From VAZQ01 sp035300505 (GTDB lineage Bacteria > Pseudomonadota > Alphaproteobacteria > Rhizobiales > Xanthobacteraceae): a DNA stretch of 7,462 nucleotides. Position 1 is the stretch's first letter; every line of letters starts with the position of its first letter. The stretch covers positions 1 to 7,462 of the forward strand of contig DATGVJ010000266.1 in assembly GCA_035300505.1 (NCBI GenBank). The letters run 5' to 3'. A program made the translations under genes and the position numbers. This document shows, piece after piece, positions 1 to 6,591 of this stretch. Below the pieces are notes generated by a model. The model was not told the DNA's origin. It searched no databases and saw nothing but the letters and a program-made list of their open reading frames with translations.

Positions 1-27
1 AGGAATAACAAAGCCTTTCGCATCCAT
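1..27 (-). CDS. Start of an unidentified gene, cut by the window edge
   Basis: Only nine codons are visible, reading MDAKGFVIP from an ATG at 27-25. The frame is open to the window edge. The start is supported by a good ribosome binding site, GGGGAGG at 42-36 on the minus strand, with an 8-base spacer. The product cannot be named from nine residues. It lies on the same strand as the polysaccharide cluster but is separated from the glycosidase gene by about 480 bases, so it is probably a separate transcription unit. The call rests on start context alone. Confidence 0.45.
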
Positions 28-35
28 GTTTCTGT

Positions 36-42
36 CCTCCCC
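36..42 (-). promoter_or_regulatory. Ribosome binding site for the gene starting at 27
   Basis: The minus strand reads GGGGAGG, then 8 bases, then ATG. This near-ideal Shine-Dalgarno match is the main reason for calling a gene start at the left edge. Confidence 0.5.
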
Positions 43-278
43 GTGTTCGTGGCAACCGTCAAAGTCGCCGGGTGCGGGATGCAACCGACCAAGGGGGCGC
101 CCGGCACTGGTCATCGGCTGTCCGAAGCCCGATGTGGTGAAACTACTGCAGCCCGAGCGAGTTGGGTGAGTTGCCGGGGTGTTGCACTGTTGCAGTGTTG
201 ACCTCGGGTTGCTGAAGGTCCCGAAATCACCCGGTAGCGACCGGATCGCAGACGACTCGGCAGATTCGGGTTTGTGCC

Positions 279-341
279 ATGAACCGACATTTACGAGCGC
301 CACATGACACCCGAGTCAACTCGTACTGAGTATCGGTTCAT
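279..341. repeat. Nested inverted repeat, possible branched RNA fold
   Basis: A perfect 9-base inverted repeat, ATGAACCGA at 279-287 and TCGGTTCAT at 333-341, encloses 45 bases. Inside it, two small perfect hairpins lie back to back at the 3' side: CGAGT-CA-ACTCG (312-323) and TACT-G-AGTA (324-332). The second abuts the outer arm. Together they could fold into a three-way branched structure on either strand. No known riboswitch or element is recognised. The short stems could also be chance. Confidence 0.4.
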
Positions 342-505
342 CGAGGGCGATGGAGGGTCATGCCCCAGGCAGTCACCCAACCAACGTCGAGGATCAGCAG
401 CGTCGGGTGGCGATATCGCAGTGAGGCTGGTACGCCTCGCCGATACCGGCTCGAACCCGGGCGGCTAAGGTTCACTTCAGAGCATGATGCTTCCCTGAGC
501 CGAAA

Positions 506-1474
506 TCATGGACCTACCGCTAATGCGGCGTTCAATACCGCGCCGAGCGACCCTGGCCACGGCACCAGCTCCTCGGCGAAATACCACCAGAAATACCCTC
601 CGACATAGCGGGCAGGAAGCCCCGAAACCGTTTTGGCCATCGGGTAGTACTGGTTCATCTCATTGAGTTCGAGACTCGATCCATATTCCGGGTTGGCGGT
701 ACCCAATTCGCCAAATCCGACTTTGGAGTTAGGAAAAATGTTGGCGAGTTGGTCGAATACCCACGGCCAATTTGGATTCTCGCCAGGGCATTGGCCAGGA
801 TACCAACTGATCAATACATAATTAACATTCAAACGAATTTTCTCTGTTTCTGCTGATCGCTGGGCCGGAGGCAAGTTCAACTGAAATTGCTGTGTGATCC
901 ATGTGAACATATCATTGCCGCCATAATTGGTGGCAATACAGTTATTCGGGTCCGACGGTTCTCCTTCGTAGAAAAACGTCAGCGCCGTTGCGCCACCCCG
1001 CCCATAAACGATATCGAACATCGCCTCGATCTTCAGCATGACATCGGCACCGTTCGATTGCCGGCTGAGCCAATTACCGTTGATCTCATTGCCGATTTCC
1101 CAGATGTCCACCTGGGAGCCGAGGGTATTGACGTAGCTATTTGTCCAAGATTGGACGGCGCTGACGGTTTTGTAGTGTTTCATATAAGACGAATCGATCA
1201 ACTCCCCCATAATATAGGAAATCGGACGGAAATGCTGTATCGGTTGCGCGTAATAGGACGGAGTTTCACCGGTGTCGAAAACAATCCTGGCAGTCGGCAG
1301 GCGGACCAACCTGCTCAGCGAAGTGATCGTGCTGCTTGGGTTACTGACGTCATCCAAGGTGACCCCATAAATCGGGGAAGGGACAGTCCTGCCGGCCAGC
1401 GTCTGGCCAAGTGCAGGAGAGGAGGCCATGCTCGAGATCAAGAGGCCGGTCACCAGCGTACATAAGGTCATCAT
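506..1474 (-). CDS. Exported glycoside hydrolase, clan GH-A-like
   Basis: This 322-residue protein is predicted to leave the cytoplasm and cleave a polysaccharide, probably the polymer made by this cluster. Residues 1-23 look like a signal peptide, with a hydrophobic core and likely cleavage near ALG-Q, although the start lacks the usual Lys/Arg. Residues 121-130 read QVDIWEIGNE, the Asn-Glu pair at the end of strand 4 typical of retaining TIM-barrel glycosidases, making Glu130 the likely acid/base. GFGELGTA at 253-260 puts Glu256 in place as likely nucleophile, and a Trp pair lies at 296-297. The exact GH family is not certain (GH5, GH39 or GH53-like are possible). The start is uncertain: ATG codons occur at 1474 and 1471, the ribosome site is weak, and a stop at 1502 blocks extension. 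The middle of the gene looks more AT-rich than the remnant beside it. Confidence 0.8.
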   Translation of the reverse strand: MMTLCTLVTGLLISSMASSPALGQTLAGRTVPSPIYGVTLDDVSNPSSTITSLSRLVRLPTARIVFDTGETPSYYAQPIQHFRPISYIMGELIDSSYMKHYKTVSAVQSWTNSYVNTLGSQVDIWEIGNEINGNWLSRQSNGADVMLKIEAMFDIVYGRGGATALTFFYEGEPSDPNNCIATNYGGNDMFTWITQQFQLNLPPAQRSAETEKIRLNVNYVLISWYPGQCPGENPNWPWVFDQLANIFPNSKVGFGELGTANPEYGSSLELNEMNQYYPMAKTVSGLPARYVGGYFWWYFAEELVPWPGSLGAVLNAALAVGP

Positions 1475-1559
1475 CCGACATCCCCGAGATTCCCTGTGAT
1501 GCTAAGAATAGATCGCGCTCTTTGATATCTTTGGCAACGGCAAATCGCGCTTCACGTAG
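1475..1559 (-). other. Unassigned spacer between glmS remnant and glycosidase
   Basis: These 85 bases continue the open frame of the glmS remnant but no longer match GlmS cleanly. The stretch FAVAKDIKERD faintly recalls the GlmS segment FMxKEIxEQP that follows the amidotransferase domain, so this may be a further eroded piece of glmS with a small internal deletion. It is equally possible that it is unrelated sequence brought in with the glycosidase gene. It contains the weak translation start region of the glycosidase. Confidence 0.3.
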
Positions 1560-1853
1560 CCGCTTGACCGGCCTGCCCAACGCATCGCGAATGTCTGCGC
1601 CCTCGCGCGTCACGACGACCCAGTCGCCGTCCTTGAGATGGGCAACGCGGTCGGTGAAGGGCGCGAGCGCGAGCGCGTCGGACCCCAGATACATCTCGCC
1701 CTCTCCGTAGCCGACCGCGAGCGGCGCCCCTTCCCGCGCTCCGATCAGCAGATTCTCCTCGCCCTCGAACAGGTAGACGAGCGCAAAGGCGCCTCGCAGG
1801 CGCTTGAGCGCTGCGTGCACAGCCTGCTCAGGCGTCTTGCCGGCCGCTTTCGC
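1560..1853 (-). pseudogene. glmS: glmS internal fragment (glucosamine-6-P synthase remnant)
   Basis: About 98 codons match the inside of the glutamine amidotransferase domain of glutamine--fructose-6-phosphate transaminase, the enzyme that makes glucosamine-6-phosphate for UDP-GlcNAc. Recognisable pieces in order are GKTPEQAVHAALKRLRGAFAL, then GEENLLIGAREGAPLAVGYG, EGEMYLGSDALALAPFTD, and DGDWVVVTREGADI, ending at GRPVKR. The N-terminal catalytic Cys, the first half of the amidotransferase domain and both sugar-isomerase domains are missing, so it cannot work. A stop codon in this frame at 1859-1857 sits right at the junction with the wecB remnant. The piece itself has few disruptions, suggesting that the deletion joining it to wecB is not very old. 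A functional glmS must exist elsewhere in the genome. Confidence 0.85.
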
Positions 1854-1859
1854 ACGTCA
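1847..1859 (-). other. Junction joining wecB and glmS remnants
   Basis: Within about ten bases the minus strand passes from WecB sequence (LNPDVRK) into GlmS sequence (AAGKTPEQ) in a different frame. No insertion sequence or target duplication is visible, so a simple deletion or illegitimate recombination that removed the 3' half of wecB and the 5' part of glmS explains it best. Confidence 0.6.
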
Positions 1860-2612
1860 GGGTTCAGGTCGACCGGCAAACCGACGAGCTTGTCGCCGTC
1901 TTCGCCGAGTGTCCGAAGCGCGCGCAGCACGTAGCGTATGGGGTCGCCGATATTTTCGTGCCGGTGCGTTGTCGCGAGCACGAGCTTCTTGTCGGTGGGC
2001 AGCGCGGCTAGGGCTGGTTCGATCAGTCGGTAGCCCGACGCCACGCGGTCGCGAGTGTAGAGCAAAGCGTCAACTACAGTGTTGCCGACCACCCTGATGT
2101 TGGTCTCGGGTACATTCTCCCTGCGTAGGTTAAAAGCGGCGCGGGCGGTGGGGCGAAGTGCAAGGTCGTCGCGACGGTGATGACACGCCGGTTGAATTCC
2201 TCCAGCCAGGGGCGACTGGAGGTCGCCGGTCCGCAGTCCCGCCTCAACATGCGCAACTGGCACCCGGCAAAGGAAGCCGGCTATCGCTGCGGCGTTGCAG
2301 TCGCGGTATTTCCCTGGACTACCACCCAGTCGTACTACCCGCGCAGCAACGCATGCTCAATCTGCCGGCTCATTTCACCCAGCTTGCTTCCGAGCCCCGG
2401 CTGCTGCATCACGCTCGTGCCAGCATTGAACGTCACGGGTATGTCAAAAAGGTCGAGCAGGCCCGCTGCCAGCTCCAGGTGCTGATCGGTCCAGAACACG
2501 TCCATCGTCACCGGCGCTTCCGCCGCAGCGCCTGGCAGACGGGTCCCAGCTTGATAATCTCAGGTCGCGCGCCGAATGCCACGAGTATGCGCATGGGCTC
2601 AGCCTTTCTCAT
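1853..2612 (-). pseudogene. wecB: Decayed second wecB, N-terminal half only
   Basis: This is the remnant of a non-hydrolysing UDP-GlcNAc 2-epimerase, which interconverts UDP-GlcNAc and UDP-ManNAc. It starts with an ATG at 2612 that overlaps the glycosyltransferase stop as ATGA and reads MRILVAFGARPEIIKLGPV (family: AFGTRPExIKxxP). The frame breaks near 2511, resuming as MDVFWTDQHLELAAGLLDLF. A TAG stands in frame at 2337-2335 before YDWVVVQGNTAT. The frame shifts again near 2290 (VPVAHVEAGLRTGD), near 2208 (WLEEFNRRVITVATTLHFAP) and near 2140 (ENVPETNIRVVGNTVVDALL, then LVLATTHRHENIGDP). Similarity ends at LNPDVRK, about 60% of the way through the family, where glmS sequence begins. Four frameshifts, a nonsense codon and loss of the C-terminal UDP-binding half make it non-functional. 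It is a separate copy from the gene at the right edge. Confidence 0.88.
2609..2612 (-). promoter_or_regulatory. ATGA overlap, glycosyltransferase to decayed wecB
   Basis: The glycosyltransferase TGA (2611-2609) overlaps an ATG (2612-2610) that opens MRKAEPMRILVAFG, the start of the wecB remnant. The preserved overlap shows that this second wecB was once a working member of the operon, and that the glycosyltransferase ends naturally here. Confidence 0.7.
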
Positions 2613-3952
2613 CGCTTCGCAGTCATGAAGTCTTCGGGGATTTCGTGGGCGGTTTTCGACCACACGATCGGCCGCCTCGCGAAGGCGGACTCCCCAAGGT
2701 AGATCTTCCAGGCACGCCAGACGGCGGCCATGTTGATGTAAAGCGCAACCGGCCACCGCAGGCTGATGCCAAGGGGATCCCAAAAGCCGTAGACTTGGTG
2801 GCAGGCTTGGACGCGCACGAGGTAACGGAGGGCGAGGAATCCGATGTTAACGCTGACCGAGAGAGATAGCAGGTCCTGCACCTCTGGCGACGCCGCGGAT
2901 GGGTCGGCCACTCCAAAAAAAAGCAGCGTCAGGAAGATGAGCGACAGCGGCGGCAGGAAGTTGGTGACGACACCCTTACGGTCTCTGGCAAAGAAGTAGC
3001 GGTCCCACGCATCTCCCGCCCACCCGAGTTTGCGCGTTGCCTCAAAGTTGATGCCGTAGACCCAGCGGGTTTTCTGCTTGATCGAGGCCGCCAGCGACTT
3101 CGGAAAGAACTCTCGCGTGGCGACGTAGTCGAGCCCTTGCCGATCATCGGCGGAAACGGCAGCAAAGGCCGCCTTGAAGCCGGCGCGCTTGGCCTCGATG
3201 CCGAGGATGTAGTCTTCGGTGACACAACCAGTCATCAGCACGGTGCCGCGTATGCGCAAAAAGTGTTCGATAAGGCGTCTCGTCAGGCAGGTGCCAACTC
3301 CCGCCGATGGGATCATTGCGCCCAGAGCGTTGCGCACAATCATTTCTCGGGTATGGCGCTCTGCGAACTCATCCATGTAAGTCGCCGCTACCATCGAGCG
3401 GTCAGTGGAGTTAAGCGAGAAAACCGGCACTTGGATGAAGTCGTGGTCCGCCGCGTAAGTAGCGTAGACTTCAAACGTGCGCGGATCGATCACGTCCTCA
3501 CTGTCGTGCAAAACGGCCATTTCAGGCGGCTCGGACGCGCCGTAGACCTGCCGAAACATCTCGTTGAGCATCTGTCCCTTAGAGGTGGGGCCAGGAAGGG
3601 TATTGACGATCACGCGGACGCGTTCCGGATATTTCTTGGTGAGCGCCATTGCCACGTCGCGGGTCCCCGTGTCGTTTGGATAGACGCCGAGATAGAGCCG
3701 CACGGTCGGTACTGCGATCCGAGCGAGGTTACCTTCGACCATTCTGGCGAGGACATCCTCTTCGTGCCAGTTGGCGACAAACACCCCCGTTGTTGGAATT
3801 TCGGCCGAAACTTCGGCCGAAATTCCACGGCGTGCCGCTAAGGAGGAGCGGGCGATGCCAAACGCCAGGAGGTCAATTAGAGCGTCATCGAACGAGGAGA
3901 GGTTAATCAGCCCACTCGTGCAGAGCATCGCGGTAAAGATCAAGTCGTTCAT
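2609..3952 (-). CDS. nfrB: NfrB-like family 2 glycosyltransferase without c-di-GMP domain
   Basis: This 447-residue inner-membrane transferase probably polymerises an amino sugar on the cytoplasmic face. GT2 catalytic motifs are complete: HDSEDVIDP (149-157, DxD-type), TED (245-247) and QKTRW (293-297). Many blocks recall the E. coli N4 adsorption protein NfrB: PGPTSKG (120-126), PSAGVGTC (215-222), REFFP near 280-284, RDRKG (323-327) and the closing W-SKTAHEIP region. Hydrophobic segments lie at about 330-348, 361-380 and 399-414, with a weakly hydrophobic N-terminus. E. coli NfrB is about 745 residues and continues into a c-di-GMP-binding (MshEN-type) part; this protein stops where that part would begin. 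The start overlaps the upstream adaptor stop as ATGA. It has no clear ribosome site of its own, so translation is likely coupled. Residues about 43-52 are encoded by a striking palindrome at 3794-3827. Confidence 0.88.
   Translation of the reverse strand: MNDLIFTAMLCTSGLINLSSFDDALIDLLAFGIARSSLAARRGISAEVSAEIPTTGVFVANWHEEDVLARMVEGNLARIAVPTVRLYLGVYPNDTGTRDVAMALTKKYPERVRVIVNTLPGPTSKGQMLNEMFRQVYGASEPPEMAVLHDSEDVIDPRTFEVYATYAADHDFIQVPVFSLNSTDRSMVAATYMDEFAERHTREMIVRNALGAMIPSAGVGTCLTRRLIEHFLRIRGTVLMTGCVTEDYILGIEAKRAGFKAAFAAVSADDRQGLDYVATREFFPKSLAASIKQKTRWVYGINFEATRKLGWAGDAWDRYFFARDRKGVVTNFLPPLSLIFLTLLFFGVADPSAASPEVQDLLSLSVSVNIGFLALRYLVRVQACHQVYGFWDPLGISLRWPVALYINMAAVWRAWKIYLGESAFARRPIVWSKTAHEIPEDFMTAKR
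3794..3827. repeat. 34-base near-perfect palindrome inside the glycosyltransferase gene
   Basis: Two 16-base arms, TGGAATTTCGGCCGAA at 3794-3809 and TTCGGCCGAAATTCCA at 3812-3827, are exact reverse complements separated only by AC. Each arm also contains the self-complementary core TTCGGCCGAA, so the site can be read as two tandem 12-base units or as one cruciform-capable palindrome. It is in frame, encoding the repeated SAE of GISAEVSAEIP at about residues 43-53, in the linker between the N-terminal segment and the transferase fold, where sequence should be tolerant. No homologous element is recognised. Confidence 0.9.
3949..3952 (-). promoter_or_regulatory. ATGA stop/start overlap, adaptor to glycosyltransferase
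   Basis: The minus strand reads ATGA: TGA ends the adaptor and ATG begins the glycosyltransferase. The bases upstream of this ATG lack a Shine-Dalgarno match, so re-initiation by ribosomes finishing the adaptor is the likely way the transferase is made. Confidence 0.75.
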
Positions 3953-5094
3953 TTTAAAGGCGCTTGATCAGAGGGTTCAGATGGTGATGTAGCGTATGTG
4001 GCGTATGTGGCGTAGGCGGATCTGATCGGCTGAATTAGGTCTTTCGCCGTTTCGAAGAGCTGAGCAAGGACTATGTGAGTCTGCTTGAGTGAGGCCTGAA
4101 ATATTCCGACATGACAATCATTCTGGAAGCATGTCGTTACCTGGACATGCTGATCCACGGGGAACTGGTTGAGGTCTGTTAGTGCGATGCGCACCAGACG
4201 TCCGCGCTCGAGCATCCGGTTAGGCGCCTGGAGATCACTCGGGAGGGACTCGGCAAAGGGCAGGATTCGGTCGATCCGGCCATTCAGGATCTCGTTCCGC
4301 GCCTTCACGCCCACGGTTTGCCCCTCTTCGACGTCGAAGAGGTAGGCGTCCGGCACGTAGGCGAGCACGAAACTTTCTCCAGTGAAGATGCTTGCAATGC
4401 CGGTGCTTCCCATCGCCAGCGTCTGTCCGACTGACGCAACAGATGAGCCGATATCGCCGCTGGCCGAGGCATAGAGGGCCCCATCTGCGTATATAGCAGT
4501 CAGCTCATCGTAGGCCGAAACGGCTTGGCCGACTGCGATGCGATCAGCGTACAATTCGGCGGATAATGACCGCTGCTCCGCCTGCAAGGTGGCGACGTGC
4601 TCAGTAGCGGCAAGAGAAGCCGCCGTCATTTCTTGCACAGATTTGTTGATGGCGAGTCCTGCAGCGCGTGCCTTGCTGAGACTGTTCAAGACGCTGGCGG
4701 TCTCATCCGCGCTCGATTTGGCGAGCGCTAGCGTGTCGGTGATGATCTGACGCCGGGCCTCCAGTTCTGCAATCTTGCTCATTAAGCGGGCTTTATCACC
4801 CGCCAGATCTGCAAGCGTCCGGCTGATCGCGGCGGATTTTACGATCGCAATCTTTTGGCCCTTTTCGACGTGGTCTCCGGGACGCACAAACACCTGCGCG
4901 ACGCGTCCCTCGAAGGCCGGCGCGACAGCTACTCGCTCGCGCGAAACCATGCCATCGGCACGCAACAGCACGCCAGAGATACTGCCATTCATGTAGAAGA
5001 CGGTGCCGCCCACAGCGCAAGTGAGCAGCCCGCCGTGCAGCATCAACCGGCGAAAACGTTTCCAGTTGACACTGCTCGTGCGAAGCTCAGTCAT
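3949..5094 (-). CDS. HlyD-family periplasmic adaptor (membrane fusion protein)
   Basis: This 381-residue protein is anchored in the inner membrane and reaches into the periplasm, probably guiding the polymer from the glycosyltransferase. A short basic cytoplasmic tail (WKRFRRL) precedes one membrane helix at about 19-36. Residues 57-85 form the first biotinyl-lipoyl half (VAPAFEGRVAQVFVRPGDHV, KGQKIAIV). Residues about 86-200 are rich in Ala, Leu, Glu and Lys and look like a coiled-coil hairpin. The second lipoyl half follows near 201-230 (LYASASGDIGSSV, VGQTLA), then a beta-barrel region to about 320. Cys322 and Cys327 could form a disulfide. The C-terminus ends in a Ser/Pro-rich tail with three YAT repeats. 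Unlike Alg44 there is no PilZ domain. It starts 9 bases after the deacetylase stop; the ribosome site AAGGGGA overlaps that stop. Confidence 0.85.
   Translation of the reverse strand: MTELRTSSVNWKRFRRLMLHGGLLTCAVGGTVFYMNGSISGVLLRADGMVSRERVAVAPAFEGRVAQVFVRPGDHVEKGQKIAIVKSAAISRTLADLAGDKARLMSKIAELEARRQIITDTLALAKSSADETASVLNSLSKARAAGLAINKSVQEMTAASLAATEHVATLQAEQRSLSAELYADRIAVGQAVSAYDELTAIYADGALYASASGDIGSSVASVGQTLAMGSTGIASIFTGESFVLAYVPDAYLFDVEEGQTVGVKARNEILNGRIDRILPFAESLPSDLQAPNRMLERGRLVRIALTDLNQFPVDQHVQVTTCFQNDCHVGIFQASLKQTHIVLAQLFETAKDLIQPIRSAYATYATYATSPSEPSDQAPLK
3988..4014 (-). repeat. Three 9-base tandem repeats near the adaptor C-terminus
   Basis: Three adjacent copies of a 9-base unit (plus-strand TGTAGCGTA, then TGTGGCGTA twice) encode YAT-YAT-YAT at about residues 361-369 of the adaptor. 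One copy differs by one base. Because the unit is a multiple of three, copy-number change by slippage would lengthen or shorten the tail without breaking the frame. Confidence 0.85.
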
Positions 5095-5103
5095 ATATTC
5101 CCC

Positions 5104-6591
5104 TTAAGCAGCCGTTGGTGATACGAAGGTGTAGCCGAGGCTCTTCAACCCGAGGACAGTCTGCTTGAGGTAGCTGACGTTGTCGTAGGTATGGAAGAAG
5201 AAGCTCGCCCACGCGTCCCGGACTACTAGGTTTCGTTGCGCATCGGCGATGATGTCGGCGGGCAACCGAGCCGGATACGAAAAGTACGGTTGCGGCTCAA
5301 TGCCCCCTAGAGTGTCTGCCAACACCTTCATCTTGTACACGTCGTGGACTGTGTAAGGCATATACTGGCCGGCCACCTGAGCATAGTTTATCGGCTGTCC
5401 AGAAAGCAGACCGGTGAAGTAAAGCCTTCTTTCGGAAGCGGCCGTGAAAAACCCGTTCGCCGCCTGATAATCAACGGCTGAGGCTGCATAGGAAGGAAAG
5501 GTCATGATTGTTGGCATCGGGAAGCCCGCCTTAAGGTATAGCGCCTGTGCCGAGGCGAAACGAGCTTGCGCCCAAGCGAGGGAATCCTCCGCCACCGGCC
5601 CCTGGAAATTCAGGGTATTGTCGGGGTTCATTGTGATCCGGTAAAACTCACAATCATCCCCGGTAGATCCGGAGTAAGGGTTTTTCACATTGCTATATTG
5701 ATGGGTGTAGCCGTGGCACAGCATAGTGCCGCCCTGTAATTCCATGTACTTGATCGCGCTATTCATGGCGCCCTTATTCTGGAGTACTATCTTGTTGCCG
5801 TTGTTGTTGGCATTTAAAGGGTCGAGGTAGTAGGGGATAATCTGGAAACCAAACGGCACGTTCTGGCTCTTCAGCCAGTCCGCGACCGTCTTCAGCGTGT
5901 TTGGATCGAAGGTTGGATCGATATCTTCGAGCCGCAGGAGTGCGCGACGCTGCACTGGTGCGGTTGCGGCGAGTGCGTCGAACAGAAGATCGCAGAAGGC
6001 CAAATAGCGATCGCCTTCCGTGAGGTAGACGAGCGGGTTTTCGCCGATGTAAGTGAGGGTGCCACCATTCGGGCCGGTCGCCCGGAGTGCCCAAGGGAAA
6101 GTGGAACCATCGGAGCGGACGCAGTTGGCCAAGACGGTTGTGCCGGCGGCAATCGCCGAATAGTTCATGATGCCGGCGGCGTTTGCAGCGTACCGTTTTA
6201 GCTTTTGGGTTGCTCTGGTCGAAGGAGGCAGAGGGTAATCGACTTCCGCGACCGATGAGGTATCAAACCCCGACCAGCTCCAGCCATACACTGAGTAGAA
6301 GTTGGGATAACGGTTCGTCAGCTGCCAGATATTGTCATACGCCCAGATGACGGGTGTCGTCGTCCCGTACACGTCGTCGAGAAACGCGGTAGGCAGTGGT
6401 TCGTCGTATGTTGAGCCGATATAAATGGCGGCCGTATATTGCTTGAGCTGCCCCGTTTGGTAGGAGGCTACGGGCATCGCCGTCCATGAGCCGAAGTGAC
6501 TCGCCAGATTTGCCGACATGATTGCGTAGAGCTCGCCGAGCCATCCCCATTGACCCGTTGTGTCGTAAAGGACGAGGGTGGAGGTGGTCAT
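5104..6591 (-). CDS. DUF2334-type polysaccharide deacetylase-like protein
   Basis: This 495-residue protein probably removes N- or O-acetyl groups from the polymer. Residues about 1-205 resemble the flavodoxin/amidotransferase-like domain often found before DUF2334 (LVLYDTTG, IGENPLVYLTEGDRY). The catalytic NodB-like part starts at about 215: RLEDIDP (220-226) supplies the acidic metal-site residues, and CHGYTHQY (292-299) the HxxxH pair, His293 and His297. A further His467 lies in FFFHTYDN. DUF2334 includes, as I recall, YdaL of the Bacillus subtilis ydaJKLMN exopolysaccharide locus. The start at 6591 has a strong ribosome site, GGAGGAGG with a 7-base spacer, and forms ATGA with the preceding stop. 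No usable start lies further upstream before a stop at 6699-6697. It lacks a signal peptide, which is odd for an enzyme acting on an exported glycan. Confidence 0.82.
   Translation of the reverse strand: MTTSTLVLYDTTGQWGWLGELYAIMSANLASHFGSWTAMPVASYQTGQLKQYTAAIYIGSTYDEPLPTAFLDDVYGTTTPVIWAYDNIWQLTNRYPNFYSVYGWSWSGFDTSSVAEVDYPLPPSTRATQKLKRYAANAAGIMNYSAIAAGTTVLANCVRSDGSTFPWALRATGPNGGTLTYIGENPLVYLTEGDRYLAFCDLLFDALAATAPVQRRALLRLEDIDPTFDPNTLKTVADWLKSQNVPFGFQIIPYYLDPLNANNNGNKIVLQNKGAMNSAIKYMELQGGTMLCHGYTHQYSNVKNPYSGSTGDDCEFYRITMNPDNTLNFQGPVAEDSLAWAQARFASAQALYLKAGFPMPTIMTFPSYAASAVDYQAANGFFTAASERRLYFTGLLSGQPINYAQVAGQYMPYTVHDVYKMKVLADTLGGIEPQPYFSYPARLPADIIADAQRNLVVRDAWASFFFHTYDNVSYLKQTVLGLKSLGYTFVSPTAA
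6588..6591 (-). promoter_or_regulatory. ATGA overlap, Tat protein to deacetylase
   Basis: The last bases of the small Tat protein gene (TGA) overlap the deacetylase ATG. The ribosome site of the deacetylase lies inside the Tat gene, so the two are translationally coupled and should be made in similar amounts. Confidence 0.75.

Larger units (their letters stand above)
28..505. other. Non-coding stretch with several inverted repeats
   Basis: No convincing gene lies here; the 82-codon plus-strand frame at 360-608 has no family resemblance and runs into the antisense of the glycosidase. The stretch contains short inverted repeats: CACTG-TTG-CAGTG at 185-197, TCGGG/CCCGA at 204-224, the larger structure at 279-341, and a two-part stem at 414-445 (TATCG/CGATA outside, GAGGC/GCCTC inside). 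None is followed by a T-run on either strand, so no intrinsic terminator can be called. I found no convincing -35/-10 pair. It may carry the 3' untranslated end of the cluster and the promoter of the next gene. Confidence 0.5.

Noticed and set aside
414..445. Hairpin as an intrinsic terminator for the cluster
   Set aside because: The stem is broken by unequal internal loops and no T-run follows on either strand.
446..470. tRNA-like GGTTCGAGCC on the minus strand
   Set aside because: It resembles a T-loop, but the flanking bases do not form a five-pair stem and no acceptor, D or anticodon arm can be placed.
360..608. Plus-strand frame of 82 codons starting MPQAVTQP
   Set aside because: The ATG follows a GGAGG-like run, but the translation is low-complexity Arg/Ser/Pro, overlaps the glycosidase end antisense, and shows no family signal.
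887..1465. Plus-strand open frame of 192 codons
   Set aside because: Antisense to the glycosidase, with no recognisable domain and no convincing ribosome site.
1661..1677. GCGCGA hexamer repeat
   Set aside because: It encodes the conserved DALALAP stretch of GlmS; the repeat is explained by Ala/Leu codons.
1560..2612. Functional WecB-GlmS fusion protein
   Set aside because: The two parts are in different frames with stops between them, and both lack catalytic halves.
3137..3841. Plus-strand open frame of 234 codons
   Set aside because: It is fully antisense to the glycosyltransferase, whose motifs are intact, and its own translation matches no family. Antisense frames this long are common in GC-rich genes.
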